NCBI GenBank assembly: GCA_028564705.1
Contig: JAPXFQ010000189.1
Coordinates: 1,701,501 to 1,765,500, forward strand
DNA: 64,000 nt
Source of the DNA: Apricaphanius iberus
Taxonomy: Eukaryota > Chordata > Actinopteri > Cyprinodontiformes > Aphaniidae
Direction of reading: 5' to 3'
Shown here piece by piece: positions 24,358 through 33,969 of the stretch; within the stretch, counting starts at the first letter, position 1, and each line of letters starts with the position of its first letter. The position numbers and the translations under genes were made by a program. Below the pieces are notes generated by a model. The model saw only the letters and a program-made list of their open reading frames with translations, was not told where the DNA came from and ran no database searches.

Positions 24358-25711
24358 ATGGCTCTCAACGCTGATGTCACTCTCCAAAACATTCTGGAAA
24401 GAATGAAGGACATGGAATTAAAAATCCAACGCCTGGAAGAAAACGCCAGAAACAAGACTACTCTGAGTATGGCATGCGATTTTCAACAACCTGGCAGGTC
24501 GATGCCAACAACAACACAGAGTTCCCCTCCAAACAGACGGCGTCTATCCGGAAGGACCCCCCACTCATTAGAAGAGTGGCCAGCACTCAGACGACAGACA
24601 CCCACCAAGAAAAATAAGGAACGTAAAAAGAAACCCCAACAACCAACAACTTCTTTTATTCCTTTAAAAAACAGATTCACAGCGCTGGCATCTCCCAGCT
24701 CTTTGAGTCTAACAGACGCACAGCAAAGCCAACAAAATGCAAACAGTTCCCTGGAATCAACTGACCCACACAGAGTTTTCCTCTCCTCTCCTCCTGATAA
24801 GAAGAAACAGCAGCAAGAACACAGAAAACCAAAGAAAACAGAACACAGCAAGAAAAGGAAAACGCTTGCTATTATTCATGACGGATCGATCCAAGGTATT
24901 GAACTTCTATGCATCAATACAAAAGTCATTAATTGCCCACAAATGACAGTTAAACAACTTTCTGAGATAATTCCATCAATTATTGAGAGCAATCCAGAAC
25001 TAGAAAAAAATTGTTGTTCATGCTGGAGCAGTCGACATCGCTCACAAGAAATCGGAAATTTTAAAGAAGGACTTCATGGATCTACTCCAGAACTTTAACA
25101 CCAACAAGATAGAACTTCACATATCTGGACCAATTCCAGCAACGCCTTCTGATGAAGAATGGAGCCGGATCAAAGGTTTTAGCAGATTTGTTAAAACTGT
25201 CTGTGCAGAAAGGTCTATTCCATTCTTGAATAATTTTAAGATCTTCTGTGAACGAAAGCATCTATTCTCAAAAGATGGACGTCATATCAACAAAAAAGGT
25301 CAGAAGCTCTATCTCTGGAACTTGTTATCTAATGTAAACAATGCAAACAAACCGCTCTGTCCTCGAACTAATGATAAGCCTGCCACAGTCATGCCAGCTG
25401 ACTGTGCAACAACACCATCAGATGACCCTCTAAAGAAACACAGAGTTCCAGTATCTCTATGTGTTGATTCTACTGTACAGATGATACTCCCTGAGACGGC
25501 ACATCCAATCAACACACCAGCTGATCTAGGAAAGACAAGCAGATCCATTTCATCTTCAACTACTGACTCTGAGACGCTCTTACCATTCCAGGAATTCTCT
25601 GAAAAACTTCAAACTCAAGAAAAAAAAGGAATCCTCCTTTTAACTCCACGCCCAAGCAGGAACTATGAACATTATTGCTCTCCAATTCAACTCACCATAT
25701 CAGACATCTGA
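24358..25711 (+). pseudogene. L2 ORF1: coiled-coil and esterase-like protein, frameshifted
   Basis: ORF1 proteins of the CR1/L2 group bind RNA and assist target-primed reverse transcription. I take the ATG at 24358, because an in-frame GTG 24 bases earlier is unlikely to be used. Residues about 5-35 form a heptad-rich coiled coil (LQNILERMKDMELKIQRLEE). A long basic, Pro/Gln/Ser-rich linker with Lys runs follows. The esterase-like (SGNH) part starts near 24868; where family members have GDS this copy reads HDGSI, so the nucleophile context is altered. At 25004-25010 a run of seven A shifts the frame by one base: translation in the first frame ends at 25098, while the family reading continues in the other frame (IVVHAGAVDIAHKK) to TGA at 25709. 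The C-terminal part keeps the KDGRHINKKG block with the expected D..H pair. Confidence 0.85.
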
Positions 25712-25871
25712 TACCGACCGAACACAGCCAGAAAAACTTCTTTCCAGAAAGTGGTGTTTGGTCAAGATTACTCACATTCTCACCTTGAAAGTAAAATCCC
25801 AGTTATTATAAAAAAGAGGTATTCACACACTAAAACTAAAAATAACCGAGCAGTACAGAATTTAAAAATAA
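25712..25871 (+). other. L2 inter-ORF segment
   Basis: The frame of the ORF1 C-terminal part stays open after the TGA at 25709-25711, reaching the ten-T run at 25888-25897. A one-base slip in that run would put it in the ORF2 frame. This suggests that the ancestral element had ORF2 starting further upstream, or a continuous frame, now broken by homopolymer change. Confidence 0.5.
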
Positions 25872-28664
25872 TACCTAGCAAACAGAATTTTTTTTTTCTC
25901 GAGAAGAAATATTAATGCAGCTATACAAAACATAAGATCACTATCAGAAAAATCACTGCTAATCAATGACTACATCATCACACATGATATACATGCACTA
26001 TTTCTCTCAGAAACTTGGTTAGATGAAAATACAGAACAAAATGTATTAATAGAGACTTGTACAACTAATTATCACTTCATTAGTGAGACCAGGAAAAATA
26101 AAAGGGGGGGTGGTTTGGCCACAGTTTTTCATGATTCCTTAAACTTTAAAAAAGTATCACTAGGAGAATTCAACACTTTTGAATATTTAGCTACTGAAAC
26201 AAATGAAACAAACAAAGTCATATTTGTAAACGTATACAGACCACCAAAACCAAAACTTAACACAAACTTTTATAACGACTTCAATGACCTTTGCTCTGCA
26301 ATATGTCTAGACTATGACCACATAGCAATTGTGGGAGACTTCAACATTCATACTGAAAAACCCCAAGATAGCGGAACAAAAGCACTATATGACGCCCTTC
26401 ATAACTTTGACCTAAGCCAACACATTAACGAGCCAACGCACAACCGAGGACACACTCTGGACCTACTTATTAGCAAAGACTTAAATATTTCTAACATTGC
26501 TGTAACGGATATAGCATTATCTGACCATTTCTGCATCTCATTTCAAAGCACCATCCAAGAAAACATACCTAATCAGAGTAAATCTAATGTTAAAAAACGC
26601 TTCCTTAAAGAAAATTCAGCTGAAAACTTTAAACTGATGTACACTCCAACCTTGTCTGAATCGCCAACATCCACTAGCACACACTCAGTAAATAAACTGA
26701 CAGATGATTTTATATCCAAAGTCTCAGACGTGATGGATACGATTGCGCCACTTAAAGTTAAAACTGTCTCTAGCAAAAAGAAGTCTCAGTGGAGAATCAA
26801 TCCACTGGTATGTAATGAAAAAAGAGAGTGCCGGCGCGCCGAGAGAAAATGGCGGAAAACTCGACTCCAGGTTCATTATGAGATTTATAAAGACAGACTG
26901 AACAAGTATCAAGTAACCTTAAAGGGTGCAAGGGATTCATTCTTTTCTGAGATTATTCACAGAAACAGCAATAACGCTAGGACATTATTTGCTACAGTGG
27001 AGAGACTAACTAACCCTCCAGTGACAATACCCCCTGAACTAAACTCCACCAGGGCCTGTAATGATTTTGCCACCTTCTTCACTCAAAAGATCTTGAACAT
27101 CAGAAGATCAATCAGTACATCAGTTCAAACCCCAGTACAAACTATGAGCCCAACTAACACTCACCCAGAGAAAATGACTCACTTCCAAACAATAAATCAA
27201 TCAAGCTTTGATGAAATTATTGACAAACTAAGCTCTGCCACCTGCTGCTTAGATATCTTACCAACAAATTTTCTAAAAAAAGTCCTCCCATCCATCAGAA
27301 TGGATCTTATCAAAATAGTTAACTCATCGCTCCTATCAGGTGTTTTCCCCAAAGCCCTAAAAACAGCAGTTATCAAACCAATACTAAAGAAGAAGAACCT
27401 AGACAGCACTTTGATGCAAAACTACAGACCAATCTCTAATCTCCCATTTATCGGTAAAATTATTGAAAAAGTTGTGTTCCAGCAGCTAAACAGCTTTCTA
27501 GCAATGAACAAACGCCTTGATGTTTATCAGTCTGGTTTTCGTAGATACCACAGCACAGAGACAGCCCTCGTCAAAGTTTTTAATGACATCCGTACAAATA
27601 CTGACCATGGAAAAACAACAGTGCTGGTACTGTTAGACCTCAGTGTGGCGTTTGACACTGTTGATCATGATATATTACTGGAACGTCTAGAGAGCTGGGT
27701 CGGACTCTCTGGTACAGTACTCGACTGGTTCACATCCTACCTCAAGAACAGGAACTTCTTTGTATCAGTTAGCCAGTTCTCATCACAAAACACAGAAATA
27801 ACATGTGGGGTCCCCCAGGGCTCCATCCTGGGGCCCCTCCTATTTAGCATCTATATGCTTCCGCTTAGCCAGATTATAACCGCCAACCATGTTAAATACC
27901 AAAACTATGCTGACGACACTCAGCTTTATATCTCAGTGTCACCAGATGATGTTGAACCCATCCAAATCCTCAATAAATGCATTGAGCAAATTAACAGCTG
28001 GATGTCCCATAATTTCCTACAACTGAACAAAAACAAAACTGAAGTGCTTCTCTTTGGACCCAAAAAAGATCGATTAAATATCAGTAAACAGCTTCAGTTG
28101 GTCCAACTAGAAACTACTGCCCAGGCCAGAAATCTAGGTGTAATAATGGACTCAGACCAGAACCTCCAGGGTCACATAAAGGCAATAACAAGGTCAGCTT
28201 TCTATCACCTGAGGAACATTTCTAGGATTAAAGGAATGATGACACAAGGAGACCTAGAAAAACTCATCCATGCGTTTATCTCTAGCCGCCTTGATTACTG
28301 TAACAGTATCCTCACAGGTCTACCTAAAAAATCAATCAGACAGCTGCAGCTGATCCAGAACGCTGCTGCTCGTGTTCTCACAAGAACCAGGAAAGTAGAA
28401 CACATCACCCCAGTTCTAAAGTCCTTACACTGGCTCCCTGTAGCTCAGAGAATAGACTTCAAAGTGCTTTTATTGGTATATAAATCACTGAATGGTTTAG
28501 CACCTGAGTACATTAGAGATCTGCTATCATGGTACAAACCATCCAGATCACTCAGGTCCTCCAGCTCTAATTTACTGATCGTCCCTAGAACCAGAACCAA
28601 ACATGGAGAAGCAGCTTTCAGTTTCTATGCTCCTCATCTCTGGAACAAACTACCAGGAGAATGA
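25872..28664 (+). CDS. L2 ORF2: AP-like endonuclease and reverse transcriptase
   Basis: This enzyme nicks target DNA and copies the element's RNA into it. The frame is open from 25872 (after stops at 25863 and 25869) to TGA at 28662, about 930 codons, with no ATG near the start, so the true N-terminus is lost or lies upstream in another frame. Endonuclease motifs occur in order: NIRSL near 25945, SETWL at 26007, VYRPPK near 26235, GDFNIH near 26334 and SDHF near 26520. Reverse transcriptase motifs follow: [16 protein letters not shown] near 27424, [16 protein letters not shown] near 27627, [14 protein letters not shown] near 27805 and the catalytic YADD at 27906-27917. The C-terminal [17 protein letters not shown] and LHWLPV blocks are typical of L2. 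After the TGA the family-like C-terminus continues in frame for 24 codons to TAA at 28734. Confidence 0.93.
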   Translation, partial: YLANRIFFFSRRNINAAIQNIRSLSEKSLLINDYIITHDIHALFLSETWLDENTEQNVLIETCTTNYHFISETRKNKRGGGLATVFHDSLNFKKVSLGEFNTFEYLATETNETNKVIFVNVYRPPKPKLNTNFYNDFNDLCSAICLDYDHIAIVGDFNIHTEKPQDSGTKALYDALHNFDLSQHINEPTHNRGHTLDLLISKDLNISNIAVTDIALSDHFCISFQSTIQENIPNQSKSNVKKRFLKENSAENFKLMYTPTLSESPTSTSTHSVNKLTDDFISKVSDVMDTIAPLKVKTVSSKKKSQWRINPLVCNEKRECRRAERKWRKTRLQVHYEIYKDRLNKYQVTLKGARDSFFSEIIHRNSNNARTLFATVERLTNPPVTIPPELNSTRACNDFATFFTQKILNIRRSISTSVQTPVQTMSPTNTHPEKMTHFQTINQSSFDEIIDKLSSATCCLDILPTNFLKKVLPSIRMDLIKIVNSSLLSGVFPKALKTAVIKPILKKKNLDSTLMQNYRPISNLPFIGKIIEKVVFQQLNSFLAMNKRLDVYQSGFRRYHSTETALVKVFNDIRTNTDHGKTTVLVLLDLSVAFDTVDHDILLERLESWVGLSGTVLDWFTSYLKNRNFFVSVSQFSSQNTEITCGVPQGSILGPLLFSIYMLPLSQIITANHVKYQNYADDTQLYISVSPDDVEPIQILNKCIEQINSWMSHNFLQLNKNKTEVLLFGPKKDRLNISKQLQLVQLETTAQARNLGVIMDSDQNLQGHIKAITRSAFYHLRNISRIKGMMTQGDLEKLIHAFISSRLDYCNSILTGLPKKSIRQLQLIQNAAARVLTRTRKVEHITPVLKSLHWLPVAQRIDFKVLLLVYKSLNGLAPEYIRDLLSWYKPSRSLRSSSSNLLIVPRTRTKHGEAAFSFYAPHLWNKLPGE

Positions 28665-29031
28665 AAAGCTGCAGAGACACTGAACTCTTTTAAGTCTAAA
28701 ATTAAAACGTATCTATTTAAACTTGCTTATGAGTAACTGCTTTTTTTTATTTTTATTTTTTTTTTATTGTAAACATTTGATCTTTATATTATTTTATTGT
28801 TGTCGTTTTAATTTCTATATTTTATTCTATCTTTTAGCTTTATTTTTAAGTGATTGTGTATTAATTACGTGGATTTGTTCCTTACAATATCTTTTCTTAC
28901 TGATTGATTACTGTTAAACTTATATGCTTTGTAATCATGTGGTTTCATTATCACTGAATCATGTAAAGCACCTTGAATTACCTTGTGTTGAAAGTGTGCT
29001 ATAGAAATAAAATTGCCTTGCCTTGCCTTGC
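28665..29031 (+). other. L2 ORF2 lost C-terminus and 3' UTR
   Basis: Positions 28665-28736 encode the usual AETLNSFKSKIKTYLF-type end of L2 ORF2 beyond the early TGA. An AT-rich UTR follows. The terminal 28960-29031 stretch carries the conserved 3' recognition region and then the TTGCC tandem tail, which L2-type reverse transcriptases use in place of poly(A). Confidence 0.8.
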
Positions 29032-29421
29032 CTAACAACCCTCTGAAGTCTTCAAAGAACAGCTTCAAACTGAGATGAAATTACACACAGGTGGGCTCTG
29101 TTTGCTAATTATGTCACTCCTGAAGGCGAACATTTGCACTGAATTTTATTTGAGGGTGAAAGAATAAAAGCGGCTAAATTCAAATGCAGGCCACACCTAT
29201 CAGAATATTATTTGTAAACACATCTAAAAAGCATGCACACTTTTTCTTCCTCTTCATATTTATTAATTTCTATTCCATTCTAATAAAACAAATCTGGTAT
29301 CAGTAAAGTATTTTTGAATTGAACTGAATCAAAATAATCCCCCCGAATAAAATTATATTTGTGGTTGTAATGTGACAAAATGTGCAAATGTTCAAATCTT
29401 TTTGTATACTTTTGCAAGCGT
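29032..29421 (-). mobile_element. Tc1-like transposon, right part with terminal repeat
   Basis: Starting with the second CTAAC copy, the sequence resumes the Tc1-like consensus on the minus strand: AACAACCCTCTGAAGTCTTC, then a TTACACACAGGTGGGCTCTGTTTGCTAATTA-type block near 29082, then a TCCTGAAGGCGAACATTTGCA block near 29117. The stretch at 29335-29421 carries the element's 5' terminal repeat: TTTGTGGTTGTAATGTGACA, then ...TATACTTTTGCAAG. A foreign piece of about 65 bp interrupts it at 29265-29332. This is the same element as 23450-24154, separated by the L2. Confidence 0.85.
29265..29332 (+). mobile_element. Possible Rex1-like 3'-tail insertion in the Tc1-like element
   Basis: The stretch contains TCAGTAAAGTATTTTTGAATTGAACTGAATC, of which the core AGTAAAGTATTTTTGAATTG resembles the tail of the Rex1-like copies at 8690 and 62866. 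It interrupts a region where the Tc1-like terminal repeat would otherwise be continuous. The piece is very short, so confidence is low. Confidence 0.4.
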
Positions 29422-30799
29422 ATATATGTCATGAAATTGTACAAATGGCACAAAAATGATGAAGGGACCATTGTGAGAAAAGCACTTTCATAGGTATCTA
29501 AAATCAGTTTTCTTTTTAGCTCAGTAGGAATTGCCAAAAGCCAGAGTCTCCCTGCGGCTTCTCTTTTTTAAAATCTTAAGAAATTACAGTCTGTGGAAAA
29601 AGACCTAACATAGCAAAATGTACCTTTAATAGCTCAGGACATTTTTCTTTTTCAGCAACAAGTTTAATTGGAAAGAAGTAGATTTGTCTTTGAATGGGCC
29701 GAAAAAGAAATAAATCGGTGTGACAAGATGATCGATTAGCTGTAACTCTACCTGACACAAAAATTAGAGTTTTTTAATGATGGGCTGCCTCTTCTTGGAC
29801 ATGAAATTCAAATGCTCTCCCAAAGTCTACCTTCAGCCATCACTTGTCTCCAACGCTTGTACGCTCCAAACGCAGGCACTTTGTCTCTGTCACTGAAGAA
29901 AGGACATTGTTATTACCGACATGCCTTTGTATCAGCCAATTTCATTCCTTTACAAGTAACATCTCATTGAGTTTACCTGTGCTGCTGGCTTATGTTTTAT
30001 AACCTACAAAAAAACCTGAACAACTAGTACTACATTTTTATTTTAACTATCTTTTATTCTCCATTTAATAATTCTGCACTATGAAGAAGAGGATTTTCTC
30101 AAATAAATTAATCTACAGTGCTGACTGTATAAAATTATCAGCAACCTCCCCATCTACGAATTTAATATATTTTGATACTAAAATAACCAACCATGAAGAG
30201 ACACTAATTTACAGTTCATAAAATGTGCATATTTCTCATTTACGACCTGAGCGACGCGTAGTATGGCCTGTTTTTCAATCAAATCAGAGGACAGAGTGTG
30301 TGATAAAGTGTCAGAGGACTTTTCAAGCTTAAAGGTAGCTTATGAGGCTCAGCAAGGGGGTGCGATGTGGGGTCGGTGCTGGCAGAGGGGGATAAGTGGT
30401 CGCAAGGTGGTCGCCTGTGAGAGTAGTGATGCAGCTCTCAACCGTCTGTCCACATGGCTGGAGGTATTGATCCTGTTATCATTGCTAGATCATCACTATA
30501 TAGACTCAGGAGCACAGAGCGCTGGGATGCCAACTGAAGCTCACCGACTGAGAGACTGCCTGGAGGAGAAAAGCTGCTGCGTTAAAGAACGAAGTGATAT
30601 AAAAAAAATTACAAGGTTCACCACATGGCTGGTTCCAGCATTTTTAAAAGCTTTAGATTCTCTCTGAATGGGAATGTATTTTCTTACCTAGCAGCAACAT
30701 GAGCTTTAAATATTTGCTCAGATGCAAACTTATCAATCTTACATATTGAAGGGCTCAAAGTTAAAACATGTAAAAGACATAAAAATATGTACCTGACTC
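29422..30799. other. Intergenic; unassigned 134-codon frame
   Basis: A plus-strand frame at 30263-30667 begins with ATG and has a higher GC content than its surroundings, but shows no recognisable domain, and a CCACATGGCTGG-like motif occurs twice (near 30449 and 30619). It might be part of an unassigned repeat. Nothing else is recognised. Confidence 0.4.
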
Positions 30800-31062
30800 A
30801 ACTGAGCTCTACCTATGGTCTTACGCGTTTTGGGAAGGTGTCTGTGTGTAAGTGTGTTTGTTTGTGGAGGTGTGCCAATGTGTGTCTGTGTGTGTTTGGA
30901 AAATGGGGGTTGGGAAGGGGGAATAATTTTCATTTTGTTTTTACTATTGTGGGGAAGGGATGGGAATGTAGGTTATGTGGGTTCATTTTAATCTGTAAAG
31001 CACTTTGAGCTGTATTTTTTGTATGAAAAGTGCTTTATAAATAAAGTTTGATTTGATTTGAT
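30800..31062 (+). mobile_element. L2-type LINE 3' UTR fragment, (TTTGA)n tail
   Basis: The end reads TCTGTAAAGCACTTTGAGCT, then AAAAGTGCTTTATAAATAAA, then tandem TTTGA units. This is the general L2-group 3' end but with a tail monomer differing from the TTGCC of the 24-29 kb element. The upstream G/T-rich part (30830-30970) is probably its 3' UTR. No coding sequence is retained. Confidence 0.65.
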
Positions 31063-31644
31063 GATACTTTAATGATGACCGAACATCCTGGTCTTGAGGT
31101 TGTGAGGTCGTGAACGCTAACCAACAGTTCACAACCTTCGCTATGCCCATTTCCACAAGCCCATATCTGATTGGTCAACCAGCTCTTAAGTTAAAAGTCC
31201 ACCTTAAAAGTGAATTTTTCACAGCTCTGAACATTGATGAATCAATAGATGACTCACCCGAAATATGGAAGAAGGAAGGAGCTGATTGGCCATTAAATCA
31301 ATTCATCATTTTTGAGTAAAGTTGTGTGAATCTGTTGATAGACCACATCTTGTTTTTCCTTCATGGAAAAATACTTAATTTGACCTAGTAAGTTCTTGTT
31401 AGTACCCAGTTACATATGGAATTAAAATTGGGACTATCCAAACATTTCATGTATTATGTCACAAGGAAGAATCAATCCTGGCAGCAACCCCCAGCCAGAT
31501 AAAACTGCTTTTTGTGCTGATTCGCTGCCACCCAAGCTTGTACTGTTATAGTTAAACAGAATGAATCAGATCTCAAATAGATGGCTCAATTTTAGTTTAC
31601 AGGAGATCTGGTGCTCCTTTCTTCCCCACTTTATGCTCTTAGAC
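31063..31644. other. Intergenic, no gene recognised
   Basis: Short frames only; nothing recognisable. Confidence 0.5.
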
Positions 31645-32275
31645 CAGGGATATCCAAAGTGCGGCCTTGGGGCCATTTACGGCCCTTGGCCTGATTTTGT
31701 ATGGCCCCTGGCCAGATTAGTACTTTCTGCAATTGGCACCAAAACAAAAAAATATTACAGATGGAGACTTTCTTTTATACAGTCCTAATTTATGTTAACA
31801 ACTTAAAATGATTAGAAAATTACACATGGCACAAAAATATTTATTTTAACAATCATATTTTGTCCTTTCTTTTTGATTTCATCGTGTAAACAACTAACGC
31901 AAAAGCAGATGTAGGAACAACCAATCATAGCAAAAAATAACACATATTTTCAATGAGAGTGATCCAGACTTTGCTTTTTTTCTGTTGAGAAAAAACAGAT
32001 TTTTGCTTTAAAATTAGACCCTTAGAAATATTTGAAAACTTAATGACCTTAAAGCCCTGTGTTTTGAATCTACAATCCTTTAAAAATCCATGTTTTACAA
32101 GTATTCCTACTTTATGTGTTTCAGTAAAATATTACATGGTTAATTTATTGTTAAGTAGGTAATAAAAAGCAATTTTTTAAGTAAAAATGTGTAAAAATGA
32201 ATGTAAAAATTTTATTGGCCCATGGACACGTTTGATTTTTGGCCTTTTGGTTTTGGTCAATGCAGCAAAACGTAA
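31645..32275. mobile_element. hAT-like non-autonomous remnant
   Basis: The left edge reads CCAGGGATATCCAAAGTGCG followed by repeated GCGGCC/GGCCCTTGG motifs, matching from recall a vertebrate repeat family whose ends read CAGGGGTGTCCAAA. Near 32216-32250 the motif TTGGCCCATGGACACGTTTG recalls the other end of that family. The interior is AT-rich. The exact right terminus is not visible. The superfamily call is tentative. Confidence 0.5.
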
Positions 32276-32614
32276 CACTTATATTAGTTTTTTCCCACTT
32301 AAAGAACTAGTTACCAACATACAGTGAATATATCAAGACATTAAACAATAAGTACTATTTGATGACATCTTTTGCAGATAAATTATGCAACCAGTTCCAT
32401 ATCACCAAATACCAAATATTCCCATGAAGGAAGTAGAATTTATTTTTTTCCAAAAATTTAAGAAAGAAAAATTTTTAATTCCTCAGACTTGACATTTAAT
32501 AAATTAATACAACCGTATTCACAGAACCACAGAAAATTTGAATTGAATATGCAGTCAAACATTTATGAGCAATCAATCTAATTTTATCAGACCATAACTC
32601 TAAATTATTGCCCC

Positions 32615-32706
32615 TATTTCTGTCGATGAATCGCCAGTCTGTCAGTCCATTTTCCTCTCCACCCTGACATTGCTTGTGAATAAGATTCTTAAGCTTCCCA
32701 TCTTAA
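32615..32706 (-). mobile_element. Rex3/RTE LINE, inverted 5' segment
   Basis: Read on the minus strand, the segment resembles the Rex3 reverse transcriptase region that encodes a KYLG-type motif: GAAGCTTAAGAATCTTATTC, then a GATGGAGAG-like stretch, then GACAGACTGGCGATTC (Rex3 GACAGACGGATCGG). It directly abuts a plus-strand Rex3 3' segment that lies further downstream in the element. Confidence 0.6.
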
Positions 32707-33075
32707 CACAAGGAGTGACCCCTAACATTATATGAGCAGTTCGCCTCCATCGGGTTGAGAATCATGGCCTCATGGAGGGTGAACTTAGCCTTAGAGATAG
32801 GGGATGGAACTCAGTTATTTGAAGGAGCAGATTCGTTGCTCCTGTGGACTGTATGGTGAGAAGTTCCAATCATCTCATCATGATGCCTTCTGGATGACTT
32901 CCTTCAGAAATTTTCTTAGGACGTCCGAATAAGAAGAGACCACTTTGTAGACCCTCACCTTGGAATTTCTTGGAATGCCTAGGGTTCCCATGAAACAAGC
33001 TGAAGAGAGAAAGTTCTGGGTTTTTCTTCTGGATCTCCTTGACCCAATCTTAGATAATGGAAGACAAATACTGGA
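32707..33075 (+). mobile_element. Rex3/RTE LINE, 3' segment
   Basis: This matches the 3' coding end of the Rex3/RTE group: GTGACCCCTAACATTATATG (coding for the L-T-Y-G region), GCCTTAGAGATAGGGGATGG near 32791, a block with TCATGATGCCTTCTGGATGA near 32877, CTTGGAATTTCTTGGAATGC near 32961, and GAGAGAAAGTTCTGGGTTTT near 33004, ending with ATAATGGAAGACAAATACTGG. No frame is open across it, so it is an old pseudo-copy. With the inverted segment just upstream it has the structure left by twin priming. Confidence 0.75.
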
Positions 33076-33969
33076 TAGAGAGCACTGAAGTTGTAGAATA
33101 TAAAGCATTGTGTTATTTCCAGCTAGGTATTTGCATTTGCATCCAGATCATGCACCTACAAAAAAAACAAAAACATTCTTATTTGCATTTTTACTGTCGC
33201 CAAGCATCCAGACAACGGCAGCAAAAATATAAAACATCCAATGTTCTCTTAGACAGAACATGCAATAAGAGTAGCAAATTGCCCTATACCTAAAAAGTGT
33301 GGCTTTCCAAGAGCATAAGCTATAAAGCTCACTTCCCCCCACTAATACATACTAAATGTTCAATATTTCATTTGCTTGATCACCTTGCCTTAACAAAATC
33401 CCTTTATTGCAGATTTATTGCAGCATAGGTCACAGTGCAGTGGAGGTGCAGCATTCTCCAGATGTTTATGAATCCTAAGAGCTTTCTGGTTGCCCAACTC
33501 ACATGGTCTTTGTCTTATTTAGAAGGAAGAAAATGTGATATATGACAGGTGATAGTGCCCTCATTTGTTCTGTACATTGCCTCACACACACACACCACCA
33601 CATGTCAGTGCCAGTCTCGGTCTACCAGCAACTGCCCCCCCTCCCCTGCCCCCGACCATGAGAATCAACCCCCACTCTCCCACAGCTCTCACTTCCACTC
33701 CACTAACTCCAACTCTCCAAAATGATTCTGTTGTCCCTAGTGTCCACCACAAGGAGGTAGGCCCAGAGCTGTGGAGCACAGCAGCCACCACCGGCAGCAT
33801 TGCCTCTGAAGGATAATGCTTTTTATTGCATTTGTCAGGTGATCGCAGCAATACTTTGTAAGTCTATTGCCTACTTACTGCCTTGTACTCTAAGCTAGCG
33901 CTGATGTGCCTCAATAGTGCATTTCTGGTGGCCCCTTTTGGCAAATTTATTCATGTCTGAAGACTAGAA
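33076..33969. other. Intergenic with one exon-like ORF
   Basis: Mostly unremarkable. The Pro/Ser/Thr-rich frame at 33606-33753 is listed separately. A (CA)n run lies at 33582-33597. Confidence 0.5.
33606..33753 (+). CDS. Candidate internal exon, Pro/Thr-rich, function unknown
   Basis: An AG acceptor after CCACCACATGTCAG is followed by an open plus-strand frame (SASLGLPATAPPPLPPT, then MRINPHSPTALTSTPLTPTL) reaching CACAAGGAG with GTAGGC, a possible donor. The region is GC-richer than its flanks. Against this, the acceptor follows a CA microsatellite rather than a clear polypyrimidine tract, the peptide is low-complexity and I do not recognise it. It may be a chance open frame. Confidence 0.2.

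Larger units (their letters stand above)
24160..29031 (+). mobile_element. L2 LINE, near full length (4.87 kb)
   Basis: The element comprises a pyrimidine-rich 5' leader (24160-24357), ORF1 (24358-25711, frameshifted), ORF2 (about 25872-28664), an AT-rich 3' UTR and a 3' end with the L2-type TGTAAAGCACCTTGAATTAC and TGCTATAGAAATAAA blocks, followed by tandem TTGCC units instead of poly(A). The ends are fixed by the flanking Tc1-like sequence, which is continuous once the L2 is removed, and by the CTAAC duplication. Because ORF2 is almost intact while the host Tc1-like element is heavily decayed, the L2 insertion is much younger. It is probably not autonomously active because of the ORF1 frameshift and the ORF2 early stop. 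Confidence 0.92.

Noticed and set aside
24483..24851. 122-codon minus-strand frame
   Set aside because: It is antisense to L2 ORF1, which has clear family motifs on the plus strand.
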